From an uncultured Lachnospiraceae bacterium (lineage in GTDB: Bacteria; Bacillota; Clostridia; Lachnospirales; Lachnospiraceae): a stretch of DNA of 64,000 nucleotides. A program made the position numbers and the translations under genes. Location of the stretch: positions 62,001 to 126,000 of the forward strand of contig CATNCF010000002.1 in NCBI GenBank assembly GCA_950097145.1. Reading direction: 5' to 3'. Shown one piece after another: positions 1 through 9,838 of the stretch. Position 1 is the first letter of the stretch. Every line of letters begins with the position of its first letter. A model generated the notes under the pieces. It did not search any database. It saw only the letters and a program-made list of their open reading frames with translations, and had not been told where the DNA came from.

Positions 1-982
1 AAGAAGAAATTTCTGCTGAAGAATAGCCCTTTCTTATCATACGAATTATGATTTGTTTTGAGGTGTTTTTGACAGCCTGCTGCTTTTCAGCCGCGAAGTT
101 CTGAGCAGCGAGAGACAGGGCCTGCTGCTTTTCAGCCGCGAAGTTCTGAGCAGCGAGAGACAGGGCCTGCTGCTTTTCTTCTTCTAAATTTTGAGCCATT
201 TGTATCAAAGCCTGCTGTTTTTCTTCTTCAAAAATTTGAGCCACTTGTGTCAAAGCCTGTTGTTTTTCTTCTTCAAAAATTTGAGCTACTTGTGTCATCT
301 CAATCACTCTCCTTATTTTAGCTGCTGTTTTGTGGTCGATAAGTTTGTCCGTAAAGGCCAAAATGCCTGCTAAGGTGAATAGCTGCTGCTTTCTATCCTG
401 AATTTTTGTGGCAAGTTCCACTGTTTCTTGTATTTTCTGCTGCTTTTCTTCTTTTGTGTGGTAAGACAGGGGCAGTATAATAAACTCCATAAGTTCTTCA
501 TCTTCCAACATCTCATTCTTTTCCACTTTTTGCTTAAGACGTTGATAAATTTCATCAGAATTCAGTTCTGAGAGGAAGGCACATTCTACATTCATATGCA
601 ATGCTCCAATATTGTACTCACTGGATACCTGTTCTCTTGTTAAGTCTGCAGTATAGATTACAATCATACGCAGGAACGGGCAATCTTTCTTGTCAGTTAG
701 ATATCGGTTTGCGATTCCGGTCAGGTAATTCAAATATTTTACTTTATCGTTCTGACTGTAGGTACTTTCATAATCTACGATTGCAGAAGTGCCGTCTGCA
801 AGTTCGAAAATATTGTCAATACGCAGTTCATGAGCTTTGACGGCTGGAATGTTTGTGGGAAGTACGTTCTGGATTTCCGGCAGGTTAAGGCCATACACCC
901 GGAATGTTTTCCCTTTAAAATTTTCTGCAAGCATTTTGCTTGTAATATCTTTATTCTGGTATGCAATTTCTTTGTGTTCCAC
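1..982 (-). CDS. PD-(D/E)XK nuclease-like protein with C-terminal 15-residue repeats (3' end outside window)
   Basis: An open frame runs from a GTG start at 982 to the window edge (327 codons, no stop), so the C-terminus is missing. The start is chosen because GGAGG lies eight bases upstream and no ATG fits. Around residues 55-75 there is LRIDNIFELADG...IVDYES, with spaced acidic residues in alternating strands. This resembles the nuclease core of the Rpn / transposase-like PD-(D/E)XK proteins expanded in Lachnospiraceae. The tail carries five copies of a 15-residue unit like QVAQIFEEEKQQALT, predicted to be a charged coiled coil, followed by KGYSSAEISS, a motif often seen at the end of such proteins. 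Function is not established; a role in DNA cleavage or recombination would be family-level inference only. It is transcribed away from the surface-protein operon and has its own sigma-A promoter. Confidence 0.7.
   Translation of the reverse strand, partial: MEHKEIAYQNKDITSKMLAENFKGKTFRVYGLNLPEIQNVLPTNIPAVKAHELRIDNIFELADGTSAIVDYESTYSQNDKVKYLNYLTGIANRYLTDKKDCPFLRMIVIYTADLTREQVSSEYNIGALHMNVECAFLSELNSDEIYQRLKQKVEKNEMLEDEELMEFIILPLSYHTKEEKQQKIQETVELATKIQDRKQQLFTLAGILAFTDKLIDHKTAAKIRRVIEMTQVAQIFEEEKQQALTQVAQIFEEEKQQALIQMAQNLEEEKQQALSLAAQNFAAEKQQALSLAAQNFAAEKQQAVKNTSKQIIIRMIRKGYSSAEISS
75..299 (-). repeat. Five tandem 45-bp coding repeats
   Basis: Copies begin at 75, 120, 165, 210 and 255 on the plus strand (GCCTG(C/T)TG as shared start). 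The two at 75 and 120 are essentially identical; the other three have diverged more, mostly by changes that keep the Q-Q-A-L heptad-like pattern. Each unit encodes 15 residues, so copy-number change keeps the reading frame. This is the repeat block of the PD-(D/E)XK-like protein. Confidence 0.9.
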
Positions 983-1207
983 GTTATGTTCCTCCCCCCT
1001 ATTGTATATACTCAACTTTATTATACGTACTTTCTGTGAGAAAAACAATGCTGATTTCGCATTTTCTCCATAGTTGTGAAATATACTTCTGACATTAAAA
1101 AATGGTTATAAGTTATCCTTGCGCTGTATCGGAGAGCAGGTACCTCTATATTGGCTGACCAGTGAACTGGAACATTAAGGAAAATCAGAATCCAGGGTAA
1201 GAAATAA
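983..1207. other. Divergent intergenic region
   Basis: This stretch separates the leftward nuclease-like gene from the rightward surface-protein operon. Apart from the leftward promoter it holds AT-rich sequence in which I see no open frame with a ribosome site, no RNA gene and no clear repeat. Confidence 0.5.
1020..1048 (-). promoter_or_regulatory. sigma-A type promoter for the PD-(D/E)XK-like gene
   Basis: Read on the minus strand: TTGTTT, 17 bases, TATAAT. The -10 is perfect and the -35 has the conserved TTG. It lies about 40 bases upstream of the GTG start at 982. Confidence 0.7.
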
Positions 1208-1236
1208 TTGTATTGTAAACCTGAATGTGCTATACT
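1208..1236 (+). promoter_or_regulatory. Candidate sigma-A promoter of the surface-protein operon
   Basis: TTGTAT, 17 bases, TATACT. The -10 matches five of six positions; the -35 keeps only TTG. Transcription from here would give a leader of about 300 bases before the exoprotein start at 1544. Confidence 0.5.
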
Positions 1237-1342
1237 TTAGTAGCAAAAAATCAAAAAATATGTTATATTTAAGGAAAAATAAATTTCACTATTATTTTTT
1301 TGGTGAGAAATGCCGAAAAAAATTAATAATATATTTATTCCT

Positions 1343-1490
1343 GCGAGCAATGAGCCGGGCAGACATATGAAGTGTTCTGAGGGGACGCCTGGATGTTTGG
1401 CGAATGCTGAGAGGTTTACCTGCTGTTTCCAGAAGAGCAGGCATTGTCCCAACCTGGGGGTCAATACCCCGTTGCTTGCCGCGGGGTATT
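1343..1490 (+). ncRNA. Structured leader with mutually exclusive stems (unclassified cis-regulatory RNA or mobile-element end)
   Basis: Several helices can be read by eye. An outer stem pairs 1343-1351 (GCGAGCAAT) with 1471-1479 (GTTGCTTGC; two wobble pairs). Inside it are GGGAC (1382-1386) with GTCCC (1446-1450), CGCC/GGCG around 1386-1402, and CCTGCT/AGCAGG around 1419-1440. A second, nine-base perfect hairpin AATACCCCG (1463-1471) / CGGGGTATT (1482-1490) has the 3' strand of the outer stem in its loop, so the two folds exclude each other, as in attenuators. The tract after it is only moderately T-rich. I could not match it to a known riboswitch consensus (c-di-GMP-I, TPP, cobalamin and T-box were considered). 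The end of an IS200/IS605-type element is an alternative. Confidence 0.45.
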
Positions 1491-1543
1491 TGATTATTGG
1501 GTGGGTTCAGAATGAAAAAGAGGAAAAAGAGGAGGAAAAGAAT

Positions 1544-4500
1544 ATGCACAAATTTTTTATCAAAAGAATCTTGGCATTGACGCTGAGCATCTGCATGATT
1601 GCCGGAATGATAGATCTTTCCGGTTTTACTGTGCGTGCGGAAGGTGTAATTATAGACACTGTCACAGTCAATGATACGGAGATGGAGTATACGGGAAGCC
1701 AGCTAAAGCCTAGTATTACGGTTGTGGCGGAAGGCGGGGCTACCTTGGTGGAAGGAACAGATTACGAGGTAACCTGCGGTCCGAATATTAATGTAGGAAC
1801 AGGAACCATAACGGTGACAAATAAAAGTAATCCTGCTGATGCTCATGAACGGACCTTCAAGATTACTCAGAGAAATTTAGAAACGCCCAATCGCTGTACG
1901 ATTGCAGACATTGAAGAAAAGTTTGTGCTTCCAAATGGTCCCAAACCTGTAATTACAGTAATTGTGAGGGATGCAGAACGTAATAATATGGAGATTCCAG
2001 GCACGGAGTACAATTCTGAGGTTACATGGGATATTTCGGGAGGCAAAGGTATCGTAACAATAATAGGAAAGAATAACTATAAAGGAACTTTGACCAAAGA
2101 ATTTAAAGTAACGGAATTGAACAAAGAGAATCTTACTTTTGATTTTGTAGACGGAGGAGAGACTTATAATTATCCATATCCAGTTCCACAAGGCGGAATA
2201 AAAGCAAATCCAGCAAGGATGCCGATTGATGAGGAAACAGTAAAATATAACAATGTTAAATTGGAACTTGGAACAGATTATGAAATAGATTATAGAGATA
2301 ATACTTCTCCCGGCACAGCGAAAGCGCTGATCGTTGGAAAGGGTAAATATGCGGGAATTACAGCAGAAAAGGAATTTACGATCCTGAAACGTTTTGACAG
2401 AAATTATGGAGAATTTACTATTAAGGTGGACCCGATTACAGAACCTCGGCCCTATACGGGCTCTCCAGTCACATTTAAGGACGAGGAGATTAAGGTTTAT
2501 GACCCAGATGTGGGTTATTTAAGACCAGGAGTAGATTATACAATAGATCAAAGTGAGTATACAGATAATGTTGAAGAAACAATAGTTTCAGGAAGAGACG
2601 CCACGATTTATGTTCAAGGTAAAGGCGCATATTCAAAAAATATAGAACCAAAGCCCACTTTTAAGATTGAAGCGGCAAGGCTAAGTGCGGATATTGTTGA
2701 AATAAATGCTGATAAGTGTATTTATGACAGGACAGAACAGGTAAAAAATCTAGTCGTGACTGTACAAGGCTACACAAAGGGAGTAGATTATGATTATACG
2801 GCAGTAGGTGATGACACAAATGCAGGTACGCGGCGTATTAGAATTTCACCTCTTTCTGGAGGAAAACTTAAGGGTGATCCCATAGAAATGACATATGAGA
2901 TAAAGCCGTGTCCTTTGAATAGCTCAAGAATTAGTATTCGCCGAACAGATACAACAAATCATGTTTATGACGGCAGCCAGAAGAAAGTTCAGGTAGAACT
3001 GACTCTTGCTTGCGGGGATAATAGCATATATAAATTATTGCCAAATGTGGACTATCAGAATGAACTGCAATACAGTGATAATATTAATGCAGGAGACAAT
3101 GCGCAGGCATGGGCAGTAGCAATAACTGGAAAAAATTTCACTGGAGAATCCAATCCTGTAACATTCAGCATTGAACAGGCTGATTTAAACGAAGCGGGCA
3201 AGACAAAAATTACAGGTGTGGCCTCTCAGATTTATGAACCGGAAGGCGCAACGCTCCCAAATTTAAAAGTGCAGTATGGTTCAAAGCCGTTGACCAAAGA
3301 TACAGATTATATGGTTGCTTATGAGAATAATCTTGGAGTAGGAACGGCAACTGTAAAGATTGCGGGACAGAATAATTATAAAGGTGATTTCACAGAAACT
3401 TTTGAAATTACTCCAAGGCCATTAACCAACGGCGTACAAATTGATAATATTCCAAATCAGGAATACACAGGAGAAACAATCAAACCAATAGAATATATTA
3501 GTCTGAAATACAAGACAGAAACATTGGTGTTAGATAAAGACTTTACAGTGGACTACGGCGAGAACCTGAATGCAGGTTCAACGGGAACGGTTGAGATCAC
3601 AGGTACAGGAAACTATTCAGGCACAGTGGAGAAGAAGTTTACCATTGATCGCAGAAATATTGCACTGGAAGGCGTATTGCAAGTATTGACTGAGGGTAAA
3701 GACATCAATAGTACCGTTGATTATCCAGATGGATGGTGGTATCCCTATACAGGGAATCCGATTGAGCCTAAGTTAGAAATAAACTATACAAGTCCAGATG
3801 GAAAATTTACAAGAACTTTAGAACAGGGAACAGGAAAAGACTGTATTGTTACTATTAGTAAGAATAAAGATATCGGAATTGATACGGCAGAGGTAAAGAT
3901 TGAAGGAATAGGAAACTTCAGCGGAACCAAAATACTCCATTTCAGCATTAAGGGAGATTTGGAGGACAAAAACTTTACGAAGATAACAATTGCCGATCAG
4001 ACATATACCCATAATCCGATTACAGCTCCTAAAGGCGTGGTGGTGACGTTTGCTGGAAAAGAGGTGGCAAGCGATCAGTATACAGTTACCACAACCAATA
4101 ATGAGAATGTGGGAACAGCTTACGCATCTATTACTGGCCAGGGGGCTTATTATGGAACAGTTACAGATCAGGAGTTCAAGATCGTTCCCTTTGACCTCAG
4201 CAAGCTGGAAGAAGAACTGGAGGCAGGAAACCAATATCTTATCACAGGAGTTGAAAAGGACTACATTTATTCAGGATTTCCCATCAACCCTGTACCGACA
4301 ATTACCCATAACGGTGCAGATGTTGTTTTGGACAGCGACTATGAAATAGACGATTGTAATGATGCAGAAGGCGTAGATAATGTTAACGCCAATGAAGAAA
4401 CACCCAAGGGAAAACTCATTATCAAGGCAAAAGAAAGTAATGGGAATTACATCGGCGAATATGAGATGAAATATACCATTCATCCTTATGACATCAGTAC

Positions 4501-7500
4501 AGATTACGGAAACGCAAGTAAGATTGAAGTAACAGGGGTCAAGGATGTTATTCTGGATGACGTAATAGCTGGAACCTCAGAAGACGCAGAGCTGAAGGAT
4601 AATCCGCCGGACAGAGTGGTTATGAAAAACCTTCAGGTGATGTATACCCCCCTTAGTCCGGATGGCAATGCAGGTGATGAAAAACCGCTGAATCAAAGTA
4701 CTGAATGTGAAATAAAATACGATAAAAACTTTGGTATTCAAATAGCAGAAATAACGGTTACTGGAAAAGGCAACTTTACTGGAACACTTACCAGGAACTT
4801 TAAAATTCAGGGCGATTTGAAAAATGTAGAATTAAAACTTGAAAAATGTATCTATAGTCCCAAAGGAAATGTGCCAAAGCATACGGCCGCCTATTCCTAT
4901 GAGATCCGCGGTCAGAAATATACCATTGATCTTGTAGAAGACACAGACTATCGGGTGGAATGCACCGATAATACAGACGCTACTGCAAAGAGCGGAACAC
5001 TTGCAACCTTTAAGCTTCTGCCCAAAGAAGATACCGGAGCTTATATCGGGGAACAGAGTGTACAGTATGAGATTGAACAGAGAAATCTTGCAGGTATTGT
5101 AAGCCCGGACGACAGCAAAGATCCAGATTTAAGCCTGGATGGACTGAATGAGGAAGGCTATGAATATACAGGTTCTGAGATTGTGCCGGAACTTTCGATG
5201 AGCTGTGAAGGTATTGCGCTCACTCGTAAGGATGCTGTGGGCGGAAGTGAATATGATTTTGAAGTATCAGCGATAAATAATATCAATGTATATACCTTTG
5301 GGGAAGACTCCAATGGAGGCAGAGAGCGTCTATTCCCAACGGTTACAGTGACGGCCCGACAGGCAGACGGTAAGTATGTGGGGAATTATAAGGGCAGCTT
5401 CCAGAAGAGGTTTGTCATCAATCCCAGAAAACTTTCCAAAGAAACCATAGACACAGATCCAGAGATATGGGGAATCGATGAGAATCAGAGCTACAGCGGC
5501 CTGCCAATTACCTTCCCAGATCCGGAACATGAAGGGAAAAACCGGATTCTGGTGACCTGGAGCAAGGGAGGAGTAAGTACTTCTTTGATAGAAGGCCAGG
5601 ATTATAGCGTCGGTTATAAGGACAATGTTAAAATCGGGGAAGCGAAAGTTCTGATTCAGGAAGTGCCAGAGAGCAACTATGCCCTGGAAGATAAAGAGCG
5701 GCCTTATGAGAAGCCCTTTAAGATCAGGGCCAGCATTGAGGTAGTACAGGATCCCAACCCTCCATTGAAATATATGACGCTGGAATATAATGAGAATGTT
5801 CCCTATGGAGCTGGAGAAAATGTCTATCCAGAATTGATATTTAAGGATCTTTCGGCAGTACTGGATGAAAATGATCCCACCACAGAGCCAAAGATATTAG
5901 AGAAAGACGTGGACTTTGAGATTGTTACCAGTGAGAATAAAGGAGATGCCCCGTGGGTCAGCAGCAACAACCAGGATGTGAGAAGTAAGGATGATCCGGA
6001 TGAGACAAAGCGTCCATGCGTGGTGGTACGTGGAAAAGATCCCTATCTAGGTGTGATCCGTATTTTCTACACCATTACTCCTAAAGATCTGTCCGCAGAC
6101 GATATTACGGCGGATTTTATGGGAAGTACCGTGACAGAGGATGGAAAGAGTACTTATATCTACACAGGGGAAGAAATCAGACCAGAGCTTATAGTATATA
6201 ACGGCAAGAAACCTATGCTCCTTGGCACGGACTATACCATTGAAGAATATGGAAATAACATAGATGTATCTACAGAAGAAACAAGGGCCTATGTAAGAAT
6301 TAAGGCAGTAGAAGGCGGCAACTATGTAGGCGAGAAGATTCTGTACTTTGACATTGTGAAGCGCTCCATTGAGAATATGAATGTCAGTATAGAGGGCGAT
6401 CCCCAGATTTTTGACCGGACAGAGAAGACGCCGGAAGTGAGAGTGTCCTATATAGATGGCGGTACCAATGAAGAAGTTGTCCTGACAAAGGATGATTATG
6501 ACATCGTATATGAGAACAATATCAATGCGGCTTCTGCAGAAGGAGAACTGGCTCCAACAGCAGTAATCACCGGAAAGGGAGATTACAGCGGAACCATACG
6601 CAAGACTTTTGAAATTCTGCCGGAAAGTTTTGAACTGGCAGAAGGACAGGAAGATGACTTTGAGATTCAGGCTGAAAATGCTATTTACACTGGAAATCCT
6701 GTGACGACAACTATTGAGGTGAAGGCAAAAGACGGTACGTTGTTGGAAGAAGGTGTGGATTATCTTTTAGGTGATTACACAGACAATACCAACATAGGAA
6801 CCGGATATATCGCCATCACTGGAATGGGGAATTATACAGGGACCAGGCAGGTGCCGTTCCGTATTGTGCCGGCAGACGGCAAGATCCAGGTGGGAGAGAT
6901 TCCAGACCAGATTTATAACAGCTATGAAATTATGCCGAAGCCCCAGGTAGTCTTTAAAGTGGAAGGACTAGAGGGTGTGGAGGACATGGAATTCCCGCTG
7001 ACAGAAGGCGAGGACTATGAGCTGTCTTATGCCAATAATATAAATGTGGGAACAGCTTCCCTAACAGTTACCGGAACAGGAAATTTCCCGGGAACAGCTA
7101 CAGCAGACTTTAAGATTGTTTCCAGAAGCATCAACGTCAGCGGTGACGACGGACTTGCAAAAGATATGACCTTAGAGGATATTGAGGATCAGATTTACAC
7201 AGGCAGGGGCGTAACCCCGGATGTAAACCTTACCTTCCACAGAGGTCAGAGAAGTGAAGAAGAAACCGATCAGAAACTGATTTTAAACCGTGATTACACC
7301 TTAAGCTATGCGGCTAATGTTTCTGTGGGAATGGCGGAAGTATCTATTACAGGTATTGGAAACTTTACCGGAAAGGTACAGACCCAGTTCCGTATTTTAG
7401 GGCCCTTGACCCTGGCAACTGTGGCAGATATACCGATACAACAGTATACGGGAAGCCCAATAGAGCCGAAACCGCAGATTACTTTTACGGGAACAGAGCT

Positions 7501-8623
7501 GAAAGAAAATGAAGATTATACGTTGACGTATGAGAATAATATCAACCGTGGAACAGCTACCATAACTATTGAGGGAATGGGATGGTATACGGGGATCAGG
7601 AAGGTAAGTTTTGATATTGCAAGAGAATTTAATGAAGAAACACAGATACGGGGAATTGCAGCGGCATATACTTATACAGGGGCAGAAATTGCGCCAGTGG
7701 TACGTGTGGAAGATGATGGCGCAGTCTTGTCAAAAGATAGGGATTATCAGATTTCTTACAGTGATAATTTAAATGTGGGAACAGCCACCATTACCATAAC
7801 AGGAATTAATAAATACCGTGGAAGCAAGAGTGTTACCTTTAAGATTATTCCTCAGAATATAAGCAGGGCAACAGTATCAAGTGTGGCGGATCAGATATAC
7901 ACCAAAACAGAGATTAAGCCTTCTGTTCAGGTGTCCAAGGACGGCGCGCTCCTGCAGGAAGGAATAGACTATAAGGTGGGTTATGCAGACAACCGATATC
8001 CAGGAACTGGAAAAGTGATCGTACATGGAGACGGCAACTATACTGGAAGCCAGGCAGTGAACTTTAAGATTGAGGTTCCTAAGGTAACGGGCGTAAAAGC
8101 TTCAAAGTATACGTCATCCAGCATTACATTCGCTTGGACCCGCAACAAAGTAGTCAGTGGTTATGAAATTTACAATTCTAAGAATAAGCTTCAGGTACGG
8201 GTAAAGAAAAACAGCACTACCAAAGTAGTTGTTAAGAAGCTGAAGGCAGGAAGCGTAAGCACATTCCGCGTAAGGGCCTTTGTGATCCGGGGCGGAAGAT
8301 ACCATTACAGTGAATTTGTGAAGATTAAGGCGGGTACCGGACCTAAGGCGGCAAGTATTTCAAGCCTTACTTCCAAGAAGTCCAAACGGGCAGTCATTAA
8401 ATGGAAGAAGATCAAAGGGGTGACGACCTATCAGGTTTACAGGAGTACCAGCAAGAAAGGAAAATATACCAGGATTGCATCTACCAATAAGGCCTCTTAC
8501 ACAGATAAGAAGGTAAAAGGCGGTAAAAAATATTTCTATAAGATCCGTACCGGCAAGAAGAGCGGGACAAAAACTTATTACAGCGATTATTCAAAGGTGA
8601 AGTCCGTGAAAGTGAAAAAGTAG
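1544..8623 (+). CDS. Giant secreted MBG/Ig-like repeat surface protein with C-terminal FnIII-like modules
   Basis: A 2359-residue secreted protein. The start at 1544 is chosen because AGGAGG lies eight bases upstream and the product then begins with a signal peptide (basic MHKFFIKR, hydrophobic core, cleavage near VRAEG). The frame is open further upstream, but that part overlaps the structured leader and reads unlike protein. The body is about 24 units of roughly 85-100 residues. Each starts near (Q)IYTG..I.P, has D-Y-x-(V/L)-x-Y...N-N-I-N-V-G-T in the middle and ends I-T-G-x-G-N-Y-x-G-T...F-x-I, the pattern of MBG-type Ig-like repeats in Firmicute exoproteins. The last ~180 residues are two lysine-rich FnIII-like modules (VTGVKASKY..., KWKKIKGVTTYQVYRS). 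No LPXTG-type signal or membrane anchor is present, so retention at the wall would depend on the basic C-terminus. Likely an adhesin or structural layer protein; the ligand is unknown. Confidence 0.85.
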   Translation: MHKFFIKRILALTLSICMIAGMIDLSGFTVRAEGVIIDTVTVNDTEMEYTGSQLKPSITVVAEGGATLVEGTDYEVTCGPNINVGTGTITVTNKSNPADAHERTFKITQRNLETPNRCTIADIEEKFVLPNGPKPVITVIVRDAERNNMEIPGTEYNSEVTWDISGGKGIVTIIGKNNYKGTLTKEFKVTELNKENLTFDFVDGGETYNYPYPVPQGGIKANPARMPIDEETVKYNNVKLELGTDYEIDYRDNTSPGTAKALIVGKGKYAGITAEKEFTILKRFDRNYGEFTIKVDPITEPRPYTGSPVTFKDEEIKVYDPDVGYLRPGVDYTIDQSEYTDNVEETIVSGRDATIYVQGKGAYSKNIEPKPTFKIEAARLSADIVEINADKCIYDRTEQVKNLVVTVQGYTKGVDYDYTAVGDDTNAGTRRIRISPLSGGKLKGDPIEMTYEIKPCPLNSSRISIRRTDTTNHVYDGSQKKVQVELTLACGDNSIYKLLPNVDYQNELQYSDNINAGDNAQAWAVAITGKNFTGESNPVTFSIEQADLNEAGKTKITGVASQIYEPEGATLPNLKVQYGSKPLTKDTDYMVAYENNLGVGTATVKIAGQNNYKGDFTETFEITPRPLTNGVQIDNIPNQEYTGETIKPIEYISLKYKTETLVLDKDFTVDYGENLNAGSTGTVEITGTGNYSGTVEKKFTIDRRNIALEGVLQVLTEGKDINSTVDYPDGWWYPYTGNPIEPKLEINYTSPDGKFTRTLEQGTGKDCIVTISKNKDIGIDTAEVKIEGIGNFSGTKILHFSIKGDLEDKNFTKITIADQTYTHNPITAPKGVVVTFAGKEVASDQYTVTTTNNENVGTAYASITGQGAYYGTVTDQEFKIVPFDLSKLEEELEAGNQYLITGVEKDYIYSGFPINPVPTITHNGADVVLDSDYEIDDCNDAEGVDNVNANEETPKGKLIIKAKESNGNYIGEYEMKYTIHPYDISTDYGNASKIEVTGVKDVILDDVIAGTSEDAELKDNPPDRVVMKNLQVMYTPLSPDGNAGDEKPLNQSTECEIKYDKNFGIQIAEITVTGKGNFTGTLTRNFKIQGDLKNVELKLEKCIYSPKGNVPKHTAAYSYEIRGQKYTIDLVEDTDYRVECTDNTDATAKSGTLATFKLLPKEDTGAYIGEQSVQYEIEQRNLAGIVSPDDSKDPDLSLDGLNEEGYEYTGSEIVPELSMSCEGIALTRKDAVGGSEYDFEVSAINNINVYTFGEDSNGGRERLFPTVTVTARQADGKYVGNYKGSFQKRFVINPRKLSKETIDTDPEIWGIDENQSYSGLPITFPDPEHEGKNRILVTWSKGGVSTSLIEGQDYSVGYKDNVKIGEAKVLIQEVPESNYALEDKERPYEKPFKIRASIEVVQDPNPPLKYMTLEYNENVPYGAGENVYPELIFKDLSAVLDENDPTTEPKILEKDVDFEIVTSENKGDAPWVSSNNQDVRSKDDPDETKRPCVVVRGKDPYLGVIRIFYTITPKDLSADDITADFMGSTVTEDGKSTYIYTGEEIRPELIVYNGKKPMLLGTDYTIEEYGNNIDVSTEETRAYVRIKAVEGGNYVGEKILYFDIVKRSIENMNVSIEGDPQIFDRTEKTPEVRVSYIDGGTNEEVVLTKDDYDIVYENNINAASAEGELAPTAVITGKGDYSGTIRKTFEILPESFELAEGQEDDFEIQAENAIYTGNPVTTTIEVKAKDGTLLEEGVDYLLGDYTDNTNIGTGYIAITGMGNYTGTRQVPFRIVPADGKIQVGEIPDQIYNSYEIMPKPQVVFKVEGLEGVEDMEFPLTEGEDYELSYANNINVGTASLTVTGTGNFPGTATADFKIVSRSINVSGDDGLAKDMTLEDIEDQIYTGRGVTPDVNLTFHRGQRSEEETDQKLILNRDYTLSYAANVSVGMAEVSITGIGNFTGKVQTQFRILGPLTLATVADIPIQQYTGSPIEPKPQITFTGTELKENEDYTLTYENNINRGTATITIEGMGWYTGIRKVSFDIAREFNEETQIRGIAAAYTYTGAEIAPVVRVEDDGAVLSKDRDYQISYSDNLNVGTATITITGINKYRGSKSVTFKIIPQNISRATVSSVADQIYTKTEIKPSVQVSKDGALLQEGIDYKVGYADNRYPGTGKVIVHGDGNYTGSQAVNFKIEVPKVTGVKASKYTSSSITFAWTRNKVVSGYEIYNSKNKLQVRVKKNSTTKVVVKKLKAGSVSTFRVRAFVIRGGRYHYSEFVKIKAGTGPKAASISSLTSKKSKRAVIKWKKIKGVTTYQVYRSTSKKGKYTRIASTNKASYTDKKVKGGKKYFYKIRTGKKSGTKTYYSDYSKVKSVKVKK

Positions 8624-8653
8624 CCGGAAGGCAGAAAGGAAGTTGATATCAAT

Positions 8654-9811
8654 ATGAGTAAAATATATTGTATTGGAAAATTCCAATTTGATTCCTATGA
8701 GCAATATCAGGAAGCGTTGGATGATATAGAAAAAATCAGATATATCTCAAAGAAAATGGATATCAATGAACCTGGTGTTGCACAGCGGCTTTATACACTG
8801 ATCCGGGAGGGAAAGATTATATTTAAAAGCGTTGTGGGCGACGATTATCTCTTATACCTCTCGGATATGGTGGCGGAAGATTACCGAATTCTTTCCAGGA
8901 ATTCTTTTGCCGGAAAATTGATAAGTAAATTTAAACAGATGTCGCCGGGGCAGGTGGTAGGCGCTATCTGTATGGCTGGCGCGGTAGTTTGTTTCCTTGT
9001 ATTTTTGGGAAGCGAGTACCATGATCAGCAGAAGACGAGAGAACTGGAAAAGTTAAAAAATGAGCAGGAAATTTCTGCAGCCTCTGACTGGCTGTCTGCG
9101 AAGGTGGTAAATGTACTCAGAAAGGAAGATCTTGAGGAACCGGAGCAGCCAGTACAGGCAGAAACAGAATCTGTAGACAATGAAGTATATGCTGCCGAGA
9201 ATGCAGAGCCAAAAGGACCGCAGGTCCTGCCAGAATATCAGAAATTGTATGATGCTAATTCTGACTTTGCCGGCTGGATTTCTATCCCAGGCACAGAGAT
9301 CGATTATCCAGTCATGCAGGCGGTATCTGAGAGCAGTGATTTTTATCTGAATCATAATTTTGACGGTGCAGAAGATATCAATGGCTCTATTTTCCTGGAT
9401 TCCAGAAACAATCTGGACACTCCCAATGACAATATGATTCTTTACGGGCATAATATGAAGTCGGGAATGATGTTCGGAGGGCTTAAGGAATATCTGGACA
9501 AAAGCTATTGGCTGAAACATAAGACAGTTACCTTTGATACTATTTATGAGAAGGCACAGTATGAAATTATAGCAGTATGTCTCTCAAACGCAGCAGAGGA
9601 AAAAGCCGGAGAATTTAAGTATTATGATTTTATAGATGCAGGAAATAAGAAAGCATTTAAACGTTTTATAAAAAATATGAAATCATTAAATATTATGGAC
9701 GAACCGGTAAAAGTGTCATATGGAGATAAATTATTAACACTCTCCACCTGTAACAATTATATGAAAGACGGAAGGTTGTTTCTGGTGGCGAAGAAGTGTG
9801 AAAATCAGTAA
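8654..9811 (+). CDS. srtB: Class B sortase with cytoplasmic N-terminal extension
   Basis: Membrane transpeptidase that joins sorted surface proteins to peptidoglycan. Of 385 residues, about 1-95 form a charged, presumably cytoplasmic extension, a membrane segment follows at about 97-118, and the extracellular catalytic domain occupies about 195-385. The catalytic triad is visible: His266 in LYGHNM, Cys366 in TLSTC and Arg374 in DGRLF. TLSTC and FAGWISIPGTEIDYPVMQ are typical of the class B family. The gene lies 30 bases after the giant exoprotein and 27 bases before a wall-anchored leucine-rich protein, so the three probably share one transcript and the downstream protein is the likely substrate. 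The N-terminal extension is longer than in classical SrtB of Staphylococcus. Confidence 0.9.
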   Translation: MSKIYCIGKFQFDSYEQYQEALDDIEKIRYISKKMDINEPGVAQRLYTLIREGKIIFKSVVGDDYLLYLSDMVAEDYRILSRNSFAGKLISKFKQMSPGQVVGAICMAGAVVCFLVFLGSEYHDQQKTRELEKLKNEQEISAASDWLSAKVVNVLRKEDLEEPEQPVQAETESVDNEVYAAENAEPKGPQVLPEYQKLYDANSDFAGWISIPGTEIDYPVMQAVSESSDFYLNHNFDGAEDINGSIFLDSRNNLDTPNDNMILYGHNMKSGMMFGGLKEYLDKSYWLKHKTVTFDTIYEKAQYEIIAVCLSNAAEEKAGEFKYYDFIDAGNKKAFKRFIKNMKSLNIMDEPVKVSYGDKLLTLSTCNNYMKDGRLFLVAKKCENQ

Positions 9812-9838
9812 GACGGGTAATGCAAGGAGGACAAGAGG

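Noticed and set aside
75-299. CRISPR-like array
   Set aside because: The repeats are directly adjacent without spacers and are in frame with a coding sequence.
1125-1155. Possible sigma-D promoter on the minus strand (TCCGATAC-like)
   Set aside because: The -10 resembles the consensus but the -35 position reads AATA instead of TAAA, and a better sigma-A promoter lies nearer the gene.
1310-1543. N-terminal extension of the giant exoprotein in the same frame
   Set aside because: The residues are rich in Cys/Pro and unlike a signal peptide, they overlap the structured leader, and an ideal ribosome site plus signal peptide marks the start at 1544.
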